DNA from: Microbacterium testaceum StLB037
GTDB taxonomy: Bacteria > Actinomycetota > Actinomycetes > Actinomycetales > Microbacteriaceae
Reading direction: 5' to 3'
Assembly (NCBI RefSeq): GCF_008763945.1
Contig: NZ_VTQH01000001.1
Coordinates: 1,426,110-1,490,109 of the forward strand
Length of the DNA stretch: 64,000 bases
Below the pieces are notes generated by a model, which worked only from the letters and a program-made list of their open reading frames with translations, did not search any database and was not told the DNA's origin. A program made the translations under genes and the position numbers. This document shows, piece after piece, positions 16,294 to 25,083 of the stretch (its first letter is position 1; every line of letters starts with the position of its first letter).

Positions 16294-17267
16294 TGGAGGG
16301 CCGACTTTCCCGTGTTTGTGCGAATCCGTGGAGTGTTGAACCTCGGCAGGCGCCTTGGCGTGGGCTGAGCGAGCTTGGCAGGCGTCCTCTGCCCGCACCC
16401 AATCCGCAGTGGGTCCAGGTAAGCGACTGGTTCGGTTCAACAAGGTGGTATCGCGCGCGCATCATCCGTCACCGGCGGACAGCGAACGCGGGTCTGACGC
16501 GGCCCCAGCTCCGAACCTCCGCCGTTGAGCGTGCTAGGCGGTGTGGGACTACCCAGCGCAGTCGGGGCAAGTGCGGGCGACGTGACGAGGAAGTAGCTAG
16601 TCGCCGCAGGGTAGGGGACGTGATGTTCATCCTCCGCCTTCTCGCCGCCGTTATGTGCGAGATGCTGCGTTCAGCCCGCCTCCGCACGCCACCCATGGCG
16701 GCCACGGTCGCGCACGGCTTCGAAAGCCGCGCCAGCGTGCTCCGTGGGATTCAGCTCATCCGGGACTCAGCGGCGTCCCCCTCGGTCGCGGTCGGCCCCT
16801 GCGCCACGGTATATGCCCTCGCAGATGTCGTGACGGCTATTGCCTTTGCGCGTTGTGCGTCTAGTCACCGGCGGGCGGCTATGCGGTCCGATACGCCCGC
16901 CTCGCGGGTCGGCGCGGGGGCGAACCGGTCAGTCCTCGCGACCCGCGGGTCTTCGCCAATCTCGTCCGCGAACCTCGTGAGAATCGAACCTTCCCGTCGG
17001 AGTCGGCGCGGCGGCGTCGAGCTGAGGGCCTGCAGCTGCGGAGGTGCTTCAGCGCGAGGGCGTGTTTGTCCGGTGGCGAGGGGTGCTGTTGACCGCGACA
17101 TCGGGCCGGGTGGATCGAGCGACTGCGGGGTGGGCCTCGCGGGTGCATTCGCTGCCGCCGTGCGCCGCGCCCGGCAGGCGTGCCGGCCGCGATGTTGTCG
17201 GGCGTCGAGAACGCGGACCTCCCGTGTCCTCGGTGTGGTCCAAAGGTGTGTCGAAGGCGCCGGTGGC

Positions 17268-18457
17268 TCAGGCTGGCAGGTCGGAAGCGGGATAGGCGGC
17301 CCATCCGTCGTCGTTGCGTTTGTCGCTTCCGTCCACAGTGAGCTGGCGTCGTATGTGCGCGCCCAGGTGGGGCAGAGTGAAGCGAACGTAACCGCGGCCG
17401 GCGGTCGGGACGTAGCCGCTTCGGAGGAGGCCCTTCTTGTAGACCTGCACGTAGGCGTCAGACACGCCCATGCGTTTGACGATGTCGGCGATCTTGGTGC
17501 GGTCGTAGTCGTCTTGAGACATGGCATCGAGGAACCGTTGGTCGACGCTCGAGAGGTCGCTATAGACCCGGCTGAGGACCCGGCTCTCGACCGCCCCGAT
17601 GGCTTTGTCTCGCACGGCGGTCGCGTCAGCGACGGTGATAGCGGAATCCGAGGATCGATGCCGCCAGGCATAGTCACTAGCGAGCTGCACGAGATACGGA
17701 TAACCCTGGGACAGGGAGACGAGCTTGTCGAGCGCATCCTCTTCGATGGTGCGGCCGCCGAGTCGCGCGGTGTCGAGGAGCACTCTTCTCGTTTCCGGTG
17801 GCGACAGTCGCTCGAGCTGGAGTGTTCGGGAGCGGCGAAGGAGGGCTGAGTGCGCTCGCACATTCAGGGCGGCGCTATCCACGTGCACCCCAGCGAAGAC
17901 GACCATAATCTGAGCGCCGTCTTCGATGGCGTGCGAGACATCGAGAACGAAACTGCTGAGTTCGCGGAGCCGAACCTTGCTGGCTGAGACCTCGTCGATT
18001 GTGATGAGGATGCCCGAGGACCCGTCGAGTACGGCGGACAATGCGACGAGATCGGGGCGCAGTCGCGGCTTCACCGGACGATGGCGGTCGAGACCAGTGA
18101 CCTCGGCATCGACTTTCCGAAACCCCAGCTCGCCAAGGCGCGCTCGATACTCCGGTGTCCGCTTGTTGACGAGAGACTGGATGGTCGACCTCGTGACGCC
18201 TGCGCTCGCGACATCGCTGATGACAAGCCACCCGGCGTCGCGCGCGCCGTCTCGCAACGTAGACAGGAACGACGTTTTGCCGATACCGCGGAGGCCTGAC
18301 ACCACCACGAAGTGGTTTTCGCCGAGATCGACGGTGTCGAACATTGGCGGAGCTCGTTGAGCTCCTCCCGGTGGCCGCCAAAGATGGGGGGCTTCTTGCC
18401 ATAGCCCGGAGTGAACGGACTCGGTGCACTCGCGACCACTTCGACCTCCAGAATCAT
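17268..18457 (-). pseudogene. AAA_16/Orc-like ATPase with probable 5' frameshift
   Basis: The main frame (from ATG 18344 to the stop at 17268, about 358 residues) has a P-loop GLRGIGKTS, Walker B ILITIDEVS and a C-terminal winged-helix-like part (IADIVKRMGVSDAYVQVYKK). It begins abruptly at MFDTVDLGENHF. The usual N-terminal lead-in, MILEVEVVASAPSPFTPGYG then KKPPIFGGHREELNELR, is encoded just upstream from ATG 18457 in another frame. The two frames abut near 18344-18352, so a single-base indel is likely. Either it is a broken gene, a sequencing error, or the product starts at 18344. ATP-driven DNA or protein remodelling is likely; no partner is recognised. Confidence 0.6.
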
Positions 18458-18685
18458 ATTTTCTGTGTTCTATTCGGGATGGATCTTGAGCCAGCTTGAG
18501 AGCCGGCAATCTGTCAGATCCCACCTGCGGGGCGCGCCCGGCATTGACTTGGCGCCTTGGGTGACGAAGCGCGGTGAGCCCGACGCCACCGCCGATGTGG
18601 CCGCGCTGCGCGCGGGTTGCGCGACGATTCCCGTGACGTGTCTACGGTGAGATGCTGATGAACTCGAACCCGGGGGGAATTCTCG

Positions 18686-19741
18686 ATGCAAGCGCTGACC
18701 ACTATTGCCTGCGATGAGTCCGCATCCGAGGGCGAGAACCTGATGCGCAGTCGCCACCCCGTTTTCGTCCACGGCAGCGTCAACTTATCGCAGGAGGAGG
18801 CTGAGAACTTCTTGGCGATGCTTCGAGCACTCACCGGGATCAAGGCTCCCGAGCTTAAGTCGCGATTCGCGCTCGAGCCGAAGCATCGCTCGCGCCTGAT
18901 GATTGCTCTGGTCGCCCTCGCGGATACGGCAAATATCTACTTCGTTGAAAAGTCGTTTTTCATCGTCGCCAAGATGATTGCTCTTCTACCCGCAGAATAC
19001 GCCGCTCGGAACGGCCTCGATCTTCATTTCAGCGGGCTCGGGCGCCTCATGGCCAATACGCTCCACGATGGCGGCAGGGAGGCCATGGGGGAGCAGCGAT
19101 GGGCTTCGTTGCTCGACTCGTACAACAGCGTGATCAGGACGTATCTTCGCGCTGGAGACGTGGCGCCGACCGTGCATCCGTTCTTTGAGGCGCTACGGGA
19201 TGCGCGCGCCAACTGCGGCGAGGGTGAGGTGAGGGAGGTCTTGGATTTCATTTGGGATGCGCGCCATATCACGCACCATTACGAGGGGATGAGCAGCGTT
19301 CAGATCCGTGAATTGGATCCGATGTTCCCGTCGCTCACAACTGTCGCTTCTACCTGGGATGCGCGTCTCGGCGGCGCGCCATTTGAATTCCTCGCGGATA
19401 ATTACAGCGGTTTGGACGAGACGACCCGTTCAACCATCATCGAGATGGTGCGGGATCCTTCGTCAATGGGTGTGCCGTTGCCGTCGGCGGCGCTGAAGGC
19501 GATTCGTCTGACAGATTCGAAGGGGGATCCTCGCGTGCAGGTCGCGGACATCGTCGCCGGGGTTGGACGTGAAGTTGCGGGGATGGCGTTGAACCGGGTC
19601 TTCGACGACCCGCTCCAGCAAGTCGCCTACCCGATGCTCGACCGAAGCATTATGACCTCCGACGCCTCGCCGCTTGCGAAACTCGTGCAGAGATCGCGGC
19701 GGGTTGCCCATCCCACTGGGGGCTACGGTCACGACCGATGA
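18686..19741 (+). CDS. DUF3800-like protein
   Basis: A 351-residue protein. The N-terminus ACDESASEGENL followed by HPVFVHGSV matches the DUF3800 pattern (CDESG, then a hydrophobic strand), and near the C-terminus DSKGDPRVQVADIVAGVGRE matches its closing DSK/IQxADLxAG motif. DUF3800 has an RNase H-like fold with conserved acidic residues, and is common on mobile and defence islands; its activity is not established. GGGGGAAT precedes the ATG at 18686. It is divergent from the AAA ATPase gene. A second DUF3800 gene lies at 31295-31990. Confidence 0.7.
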   Translation: MQALTTIACDESASEGENLMRSRHPVFVHGSVNLSQEEAENFLAMLRALTGIKAPELKSRFALEPKHRSRLMIALVALADTANIYFVEKSFFIVAKMIALLPAEYAARNGLDLHFSGLGRLMANTLHDGGREAMGEQRWASLLDSYNSVIRTYLRAGDVAPTVHPFFEALRDARANCGEGEVREVLDFIWDARHITHHYEGMSSVQIRELDPMFPSLTTVASTWDARLGGAPFEFLADNYSGLDETTRSTIIEMVRDPSSMGVPLPSAALKAIRLTDSKGDPRVQVADIVAGVGREVAGMALNRVFDDPLQQVAYPMLDRSIMTSDASPLAKLVQRSRRVAHPTGGYGHDR

Positions 19742-20092
19742 ACCACCTCCCCCACTTCGACTACCCGGAGCGATGGTGAGGAAGGCATCGACGAGACGGT
19801 TGTCGACGGCGTTCAGGGGCTCAAGGGGGGCGAAAGTGCTCCGCGCCGCGTGACCGCACGGAGCCCCGGGGTTCAACGCCATAGGGGGAGTGTACGAGCG
19901 CTCGCGCTGGGTATAGATCATCAGGCTGGGCGTCGGTCACTCGCGCACCGTGCCGGCCACCGCACGGCCGCTGGCCGATGAATCACGTTTGTGCGGCACT
20001 TTTGAGACACCAGACGTCGCCGTCGCAACGACACGGAGATGCCCGGCGCGAAGCGGCCGTCCGGGGCGTGGAGCTCCAGAGCCGGATAGCTT
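19742..20092. other. Gap with no recognisable feature
   Basis: These 351 bases between convergent genes hold no plausible coding frame, RNA gene or strong hairpin that I can see. Confidence 0.4.
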
Positions 20093-20464
20093 TCATGATC
20101 TCCAAGCCCAGGCGTCGTGGCGGGCCTCCCGCAGGACGACCTCGAGATTGCCCGCCCAGAGTTTGTTCACATGACGTCGACCATCAACTTCGGCATTCAG
20201 CCACTGGGCCCACGTCCACGGGTCGCCGAGTCCCGTCTGCAGGATGAGAAGCACCTGCTCCAACCCGGGGAGGAGCTGTCGGTCTCGAATCTGGAAAGAG
20301 GGATGGAGCTCGATGCCGTCACGCGTTGTCAGCCGGAGCGCCCGCATCTCCTGGGTCGCCCTGACGAGCCCCGGGACGGTCAGCCCAAGTTCGTCCGCGC
20401 AGCTCTTGGAGGTGTAGCAAGGGCCGACGATGCTCGCCCACGGAGATACCTCGCTGTCTCTCAC
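20093..20464 (-). CDS. Antitoxin-like protein (MbcA/ParS-like C-terminal domain)
   Basis: A 123-residue protein starting at GTG 20464 behind GAAGGGAAGGAAC. An N-terminal HTH-like part (SCADELGLTVPGLVRATQEM) leads to LLPGLEQVLLILQ, DPWTWAQWLNAEVDG and a final LWAGNLEVVLREARHDAWAW. This layout (target strand, PGL hydrophobic helix, WLN, then a repeated alanine/valine helix) resembles Xre/MbcA/ParS antitoxins and the C-terminus of the gene at 13354. The expected RES-type toxin is not beside it. It could be an orphan antitoxin or a regulator. Confidence 0.5.
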   Translation of the reverse strand: MRDSEVSPWASIVGPCYTSKSCADELGLTVPGLVRATQEMRALRLTTRDGIELHPSFQIRDRQLLPGLEQVLLILQTGLGDPWTWAQWLNAEVDGRRHVNKLWAGNLEVVLREARHDAWAWRS

Positions 20465-20615
20465 GTTCCTTCCCTTCGTTCATGCTCTCGACGGTGACGA
20501 CACTAGTCATGCGGACCATAGTCCGCACTGACAGAGAATGCTAGGGATCGCCGGGAGTGATCCAGCGAAATAGCGTGCGCCTCATGAACAGGCGAGCAAG
20601 TTCTTCGGCGCGACC

Positions 20616-20634
20616 GCCACCGTCAAACGGTGGC
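20616..20634 (-). terminator. Terminator-like hairpin
   Basis: GCCACCGT and ACGGTGGC pair perfectly around CAA, about 86 bp beyond the stop of the leftward HTH gene at 20720. Confidence 0.45.
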
Positions 20635-20719
20635 CGGTCCGCTATGGAACGAAGGCGGTGACTGCCTCCTGGCGGCAACCGCTAAGTCCTGTTAATACCT
20701 GACCTACGGGCCTGGTCGA

Positions 20720-21127
20720 TCATTGAGCTCGGTCCTGCCGACGCCGCATGTCCGCCTCAACGGCACGCACGTACTTTGCGGCGGGCCCTCTGAGGATCCA
20801 GTAGTCCATCTGGTGGCCAATGATCTGTCGGAGTCGGCTGAAGTCCTCGAACTGCATGACCACGGCGCCCGACAACACCTTCTGTAGCCGGTTGTACTCA
20901 ACGTTTAGTGCCTTGGCCAGATCCGAGATTTTCGTTGACCGCGGCGGCTTTAGGTACAGCTCTGTCACCCCGTACGCGATTTGGTGCTGGAGCTTGGAAG
21001 CATCCAGCTGAGCGAGCCGACGCTGATCGTACGTCGCGTCGGGCGTGACCCACTCCGGTTCGAGCCGGCGACCAAAGTCGCGTGGCACCGCAAGGAACTG
21101 TCGAGGTACATAGCGCGGGTTCGACAC
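20720..21127 (-). CDS. Helix-turn-helix protein divergent from tnsA
   Basis: About 135 residues from the GTG at 21127 (SNPRYVPRQFLAVPRDFG). The core KISDLAKALNVEYNRLQKVL is an HTH-like segment preceded by TYDQRRLAQLDASKLQHQ, and a helical tail (IIGHQMDYWILRG) follows. The frame is open further upstream, but that part is encoded by the tandem repeats, so the GTG start is preferred. It is transcribed away from tnsA with 97 bp between starts, which suggests a regulator belonging to the transposon. The gene shows no Shine-Dalgarno. Confidence 0.6.
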   Translation of the reverse strand: MSNPRYVPRQFLAVPRDFGRRLEPEWVTPDATYDQRRLAQLDASKLQHQIAYGVTELYLKPPRSTKISDLAKALNVEYNRLQKVLSGAVVMQFEDFSRLRQIIGHQMDYWILRGPAAKYVRAVEADMRRRQDRAQ

Positions 21128-21136
21128 CGGAAAAGC

Positions 21137-21173
21137 GTAGCCAAAAGCGCGGAAGGTAGCCAAAAGCGCGGAA
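21137..21173. repeat. Tandem 18-bp repeats in the tnsA/HTH promoter region
   Basis: GTAGCCAAAAGCGCGGAA occurs at 21137-21154 and again at 21156-21173 (19-bp period); a third AAAAGCG lies at 21131-21137. In Tn7, TnsB-binding repeats at the right end lie directly upstream of tnsA, so these could be TnsB sites. Alternatively they are operators for the divergent HTH protein. Confidence 0.7.
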
Positions 21174-21224
21174 AATCGCTGCGCTGACGGGTCGACGTGC
21201 CGATCTGCGCGCATGGGAGGGGGC

Positions 21225-21965
21225 ATGGGCAACGCAAGAGGAATCAGGAAGTCCCGACCGACTGGTTGGGACCGCATCGAGTGGCTAGACGCCGCCGAGA
21301 AAAAGCACGCCATCCGAGCGGACACGCCGGCGGCGGCGCTCGAGGTGGCGCCGGGCTCGCGTACCCGCAACCCCGGCAAGTGGGTGGGCCAAGCGACGTA
21401 CCAGGGCCACTATTGGTGCGCTGGCGCGGGGCACCTCGTCTTTCACGAATCCATGGCCGAGTACGCGAGCATCATGCTCATCGACCACCTCTACGACATC
21501 GTCAAGGTGGCCGCGCAGCCCATGCTGATGACCTTCGCCAACGGGCGCTTCGCTTACCCGGACTACTTCGTGGAAGAAGCGGACGGTCGTCGTCACCTGG
21601 TCGACATCCACCCGAAGTTCATCACCAAGCCGGGCGACGCGGAACGTTTCGCGCTCACCGCCGAGCTCTGCGAGAAGCTCGGTTGGCGGTACACCTTCAT
21701 CGACCAGCTGAGCGACGTCGTCCGGCTCAACGTCGAACTCATCGGCCGCTATCGCCATCCGCGCTACGCGCCGGACCAAGAGCTCCGTCGGCACATCCGC
21801 GCGGCGGCACGCAGAGCGCCTGAAATGGGTCCTCTCCGGCACGCCCTCGCCACCGACAAGTCGGGCGAGCTCATGCCTGCCCTCTACCACCTCATGTGGC
21901 GACGGGAAGTCCTGTTCGACCTCACCGTCCCCGTCACCGACCGCACGCTCGTGCGCGTCGCCTAA
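21225..21965 (+). CDS. tnsA: TnsA-like transposase endonuclease subunit
   Basis: About 246 residues. TnsA nicks the 5' ends of Tn7-type elements beside TnsB. Start taken at ATG 21225, with GGGAGGGGG in front; an in-frame ATG at 21213 is possible. Restriction-like nuclease motifs are visible: Glu in FHESMAEY, Asp in RFAYPDYF, then HLVDIHPK. In E. coli TnsA the last motif carries the catalytic QxK; here it is DxH, with His at codon 21609-21611 instead of Lys. A following RFALTAELCEKLGWRYTFID is typical of the actinobacterial TnsA-like family. It is followed 19 bp later by tnsB. Confidence 0.85.
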   Translation: MGNARGIRKSRPTGWDRIEWLDAAEKKHAIRADTPAAALEVAPGSRTRNPGKWVGQATYQGHYWCAGAGHLVFHESMAEYASIMLIDHLYDIVKVAAQPMLMTFANGRFAYPDYFVEEADGRRHLVDIHPKFITKPGDAERFALTAELCEKLGWRYTFIDQLSDVVRLNVELIGRYRHPRYAPDQELRRHIRAAARRAPEMGPLRHALATDKSGELMPALYHLMWRREVLFDLTVPVTDRTLVRVA

Positions 21966-21984
21966 CCCACGGAAAGGCATCACC

Positions 21985-23988
21985 ATGCGACCGCCTCGCA
22001 CCGTCACGCTCGGCCAGCACATCGAGCTCGACAACGAACCCTTCACCGTCGTCGGCTACGGCAACGGCTCCTTCCGCGTGCGCAATGACATCACCTGTGA
22101 TTACGAAGTCGTGCACCACATCGACCTCAGCCGGCGGCTCCCGCCGGGTGTGACTCTCGAGACCGAGGCGACTCCGAAAACCCCCGTCGCCGTGAACGAG
22201 GTCGAGAAGCGCCTCAGCGAGGACGCGCGAACCCTCATTCCGCACCTGCAGGAACTCCTCGACGGAACCCCCGCCATCGGCGAGACCCTCCGTCCCCAGT
22301 ACGCGCTGCACATCCCGAAGACCCAGCGCTTCGACGCCAAGGTGAAGGAACTATCGGACGACCACGGCATCGAGATACCCGCCGTCACACTCCGACGAAA
22401 GCTCAAGCGGTTCTCCGAGGAAGGCGTCACCGGTCTCATCGACCAGCGCGTCGGGCGCACCGAAGGACCCCTCTCGCGCACCAACAAGGATGTCAAGGCG
22501 GCGATGGCAGAGATTCTGCACAGCTACCGCGGACGCTCTACCGTCACCTACACCGCCATCCGCGCTGAGCTCGCTGTGATGCTTATGGACCGCTTCCCCG
22601 ACCCGGCCGAGCGGCCGAAGACGCCCTCCCTCTCCACTGTGGAACGACTCACGAAGTTCATGTCCGGCAACCAGGACCCGACCACGCTCGCGAAGACGAG
22701 GCAGACGGCAGCGCTGTCTCCCACCACCCAACACCGGTCCAGATTGGTGTTCGCCCCCGGCGACGAGGCGCAGATGGACGCGACGGAACTCGACCTGCTC
22801 GTGCGCATGCCGAGCGGCAAGGTCGACCGTCCGCACCTCACCATCCTCGTCGACAAGAGGACCCGAAGCATCATCGGGCACAACCTCACCGAGTCGAACC
22901 CGACCGGTCTCGACCACGTCGGTCTGCTCGCACGCACCATCGTCCCGCGGAAGCTCCGCCCGTGGCACAGCGACTACGCCGCGTATGACCTTCCCCAGAT
23001 GAAGTGGTCCACGCACCTCACCCCGGAACAGCTGGCCCTGTTCGACTCCTTCCGGCCATACATCTTCCCCATCCGCATCCTCATCGACAACGGCTCGGAC
23101 TTCAGGTCGAAGTCCTTCAAGGCTGCCTGTGACCGCCATGGCATCTCACTCACGGAGGCGCCGGTGCACGCGCCCGCGGCGAAGGCCCACGTCGAGCGCA
23201 CCTTCACCACCATCAAGACGAAGTTCGTTCAGCACCTCCCCGGATTCACCGGCGGCGACGTGCTTCGTCGTGGCGACAAAGTCCACGAAGAGAACCTGCT
23301 GGAACTGTCCGAGGTGGCGGAACTCTTCGACCGATGGGTGTCTGTCGTCTACCAGAACCGCGAGCACTCTGAACTCGTCGACGAGTACCGCCCCGGGCAC
23401 TACCACTCTCCGAACTCGATGTACGCCGCCGCCGTCGAGCTCAGCGGGCACTTCGTCGTCGCCTTCGAGGAGGAGGACTACATGGCCATGCTGCCCACCG
23501 ATGAGCGCACCGTTCAGGCCGATGGTGTCGAGTTCAACGGGCGCATGTACGACAGTCCTCACCTCGGTCCCCTCCGCGACCGCAAGCGCACGACGGGGAG
23601 CAGCCGGCAGGTGAAGGTGTCGTACGACCCGGCTGACCAGGAGCGCGTGTGGGTCCGCTCTCCCATCGACGGCGACTGGGTCGAATGCGTCTGGACCGGC
23701 AAACGCGGCCGAACCCGCCCCTTCGAGAAGTCGCTGCAGTTCGCCGCTCACCACGAGAGCCTCACGGCCACCACGTTCGACAACCACGCTGCCGATGTCG
23801 CCGTCGTGCAGTGGCGCAACGAGCTGACAGCCGCGGCGCGGGAACGCAAGCAGGCGGCGAAGGGGCGGACCAAGAAATCTGCGGAGGTCGCCAGGGCTGC
23901 GACCGAGGACACCATCGCCCGAGTCCTCACGGCGAGCGAGGACGCCGCGAACGACTTCATGAACTACATCGCCGTCGAATCGGCCTGA
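21985..23988 (+). CDS. tnsB: TnsB-like DDE transposase
   Basis: A 667-residue Mu/TnsB-type transposase that joins element 3' ends to target DNA. The N-terminal part contains HTH-like DNA-binding domains (TLRRKLKRFSEEGVTGLID). The RNase H-like core has the DDE triad: Asp265 in QMDATELD, Asp368 in LIDNGSDF and Glu404 in AHVERTF, with 35 residues between the last two. A Mu-type C-terminal barrel follows, and the Lys-rich tail with a final acidic helix could contact TnsC. Family-normal length and an uninterrupted frame suggest it is intact. tnsC begins 18 bp later. Confidence 0.95.
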   Translation: MRPPRTVTLGQHIELDNEPFTVVGYGNGSFRVRNDITCDYEVVHHIDLSRRLPPGVTLETEATPKTPVAVNEVEKRLSEDARTLIPHLQELLDGTPAIGETLRPQYALHIPKTQRFDAKVKELSDDHGIEIPAVTLRRKLKRFSEEGVTGLIDQRVGRTEGPLSRTNKDVKAAMAEILHSYRGRSTVTYTAIRAELAVMLMDRFPDPAERPKTPSLSTVERLTKFMSGNQDPTTLAKTRQTAALSPTTQHRSRLVFAPGDEAQMDATELDLLVRMPSGKVDRPHLTILVDKRTRSIIGHNLTESNPTGLDHVGLLARTIVPRKLRPWHSDYAAYDLPQMKWSTHLTPEQLALFDSFRPYIFPIRILIDNGSDFRSKSFKAACDRHGISLTEAPVHAPAAKAHVERTFTTIKTKFVQHLPGFTGGDVLRRGDKVHEENLLELSEVAELFDRWVSVVYQNREHSELVDEYRPGHYHSPNSMYAAAVELSGHFVVAFEEEDYMAMLPTDERTVQADGVEFNGRMYDSPHLGPLRDRKRTTGSSRQVKVSYDPADQERVWVRSPIDGDWVECVWTGKRGRTRPFEKSLQFAAHHESLTATTFDNHAADVAVVQWRNELTAAARERKQAAKGRTKKSAEVARAATEDTIARVLTASEDAANDFMNYIAVESA

Positions 23989-24006
23989 AAGCCAAAAAGG
24001 AACCTC

Positions 24007-25083
24007 ATGACTACCGAAACCCTCGCCGACCCCACGCTCGGCCACTTCGACCACAGGGAGGTCCTGTCCCACCTGCTGGAAACCGACACGTCATCGTCCC
24101 CCGAGGAAGTATCCCTCGCGACATACAAGAACTGGAAGCCGGGCAGGCGCCACGCGTTCGACGAGCGACGAAGTGAACGCATCGCCAACTCCTTCGTCAT
24201 CCAAACGCCCTCACTTCGGCAGCTCAGTCGCGAGTATCGGCGGGCGTCACTGTTCGCCAACCGCCCTATTGGGCGCACCGGTATCCTCCTGAGCGGACCC
24301 GCAGCGTCTGGAAAGACAACCGCTGCTTTCCGGACCATGGTGGATGCGCTCCGCCGCCACGCCGCCCGACACCCCAACTGGCAGTCCCTCGGACACACGC
24401 CCGTCGTCTACGTCGAGATACCTCCCGGATGCAATGCAAAGAACCTCATGGGTAGGTTCATGACGTTCTTCGGGCTGCCCGTACCTCCTCGCATGACCGC
24501 CGAGGAACGGACACACGCCGTCACCGAGCTGCTCATCCGTTCCCGCACGTCGCTCGTCGTCTTCGACGAGATGCAGAACCTCGCCCGGGTCGGCCAGGGA
24601 CAGTTCGAATCGGCGCAGGCCATCAAGAACCTGATGAACAGCGTTCGAGCAGTGCCGCTGTACGTGGGTATCGACCTCGAGAACACGGCCCTCGTCAACA
24701 ACGAGCTGGGAGCCCAGTTCGCCGCCCGCTGTTCGATGGTCCGTCTCAACAAAATGGACATCTCCACCCCCGCCGGCCGACGGCTGTGGGGAGGGGTCAT
24801 CGTCGAGTTCGAACGGCAGCTTGGCCTGTTCGCTCACCCGCCGGAGACGCTGCTGCCTGAAGCCGCATACCTCTGGGAACAGACCCGCGGGTCGCTCGGC
24901 GCACTCACGCGCTTGCTGGCGTTCGCCGCCCTCGAGCTCATCCACCAGGGCGAACCCGACAGGGAGGTCATCACTCGAAGCCAGCTGGAAGAGCTGCAGA
25001 TGGATTACAACACGGAGCGTGAGCGCGCCCAAGCGGCAGACCGCCTCATCGCGCGCAAGGGCGAGGATGAAGATGCAAACTGA
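24007..25083 (+). CDS. tnsC: TnsC/TniB-like AAA+ transposition ATPase
   Basis: A 358-residue AAA+ protein that links target selection to the transposase. Walker A is GPAASGKTTA (about residue 98), Walker B is LVVFDEMQN, and an arginine-rich QFAARCSMVRL region follows. The N-terminus (SLATYKNWKPGRRHAFDERR) fits a TnsB-contacting segment. The stop at 25081-25083 overlaps the start of tniQ, so the two are probably translationally coupled. Confidence 0.9.
   Translation: MTTETLADPTLGHFDHREVLSHLLETDTSSSPEEVSLATYKNWKPGRRHAFDERRSERIANSFVIQTPSLRQLSREYRRASLFANRPIGRTGILLSGPAASGKTTAAFRTMVDALRRHAARHPNWQSLGHTPVVYVEIPPGCNAKNLMGRFMTFFGLPVPPRMTAEERTHAVTELLIRSRTSLVVFDEMQNLARVGQGQFESAQAIKNLMNSVRAVPLYVGIDLENTALVNNELGAQFAARCSMVRLNKMDISTPAGRRLWGGVIVEFERQLGLFAHPPETLLPEAAYLWEQTRGSLGALTRLLAFAALELIHQGEPDREVITRSQLEELQMDYNTERERAQAADRLIARKGEDEDAN

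Larger units (their letters stand above)
15889..17267. other. 1.4-kb stretch without a recognisable gene
   Basis: All open frames here have unnatural composition (Arg/Ser/Pro-rich) or are antisense shadows. The left third (15.9-16.3 kb) is rich in short repeats and inverted repeats described separately. The right part (about 16.3-17.27 kb) shows no domain, RNA or terminator that I can name. It could be a decayed element or an origin-like or regulatory region. Confidence 0.5.

Noticed and set aside
16960-17010. Possible tRNA T-arm on the minus strand (GGTTCGATTC)
   Set aside because: The five bases either side of the TTCGATT loop do not pair and no acceptor or anticodon arm could be built.
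16203-17849. Long rightward open frame (548 codons)
   Set aside because: Arg/Ser/Ala-rich, no family likeness, and it runs antisense through the 3' part of the AAA ATPase gene; judged a high-GC shadow.
20720-21379. Long form of the HTH protein reaching into tnsA
   Set aside because: The extra N-terminal part is encoded by the tandem repeats and antisense to tnsA; GTG 21127 gives a clean divergent layout.
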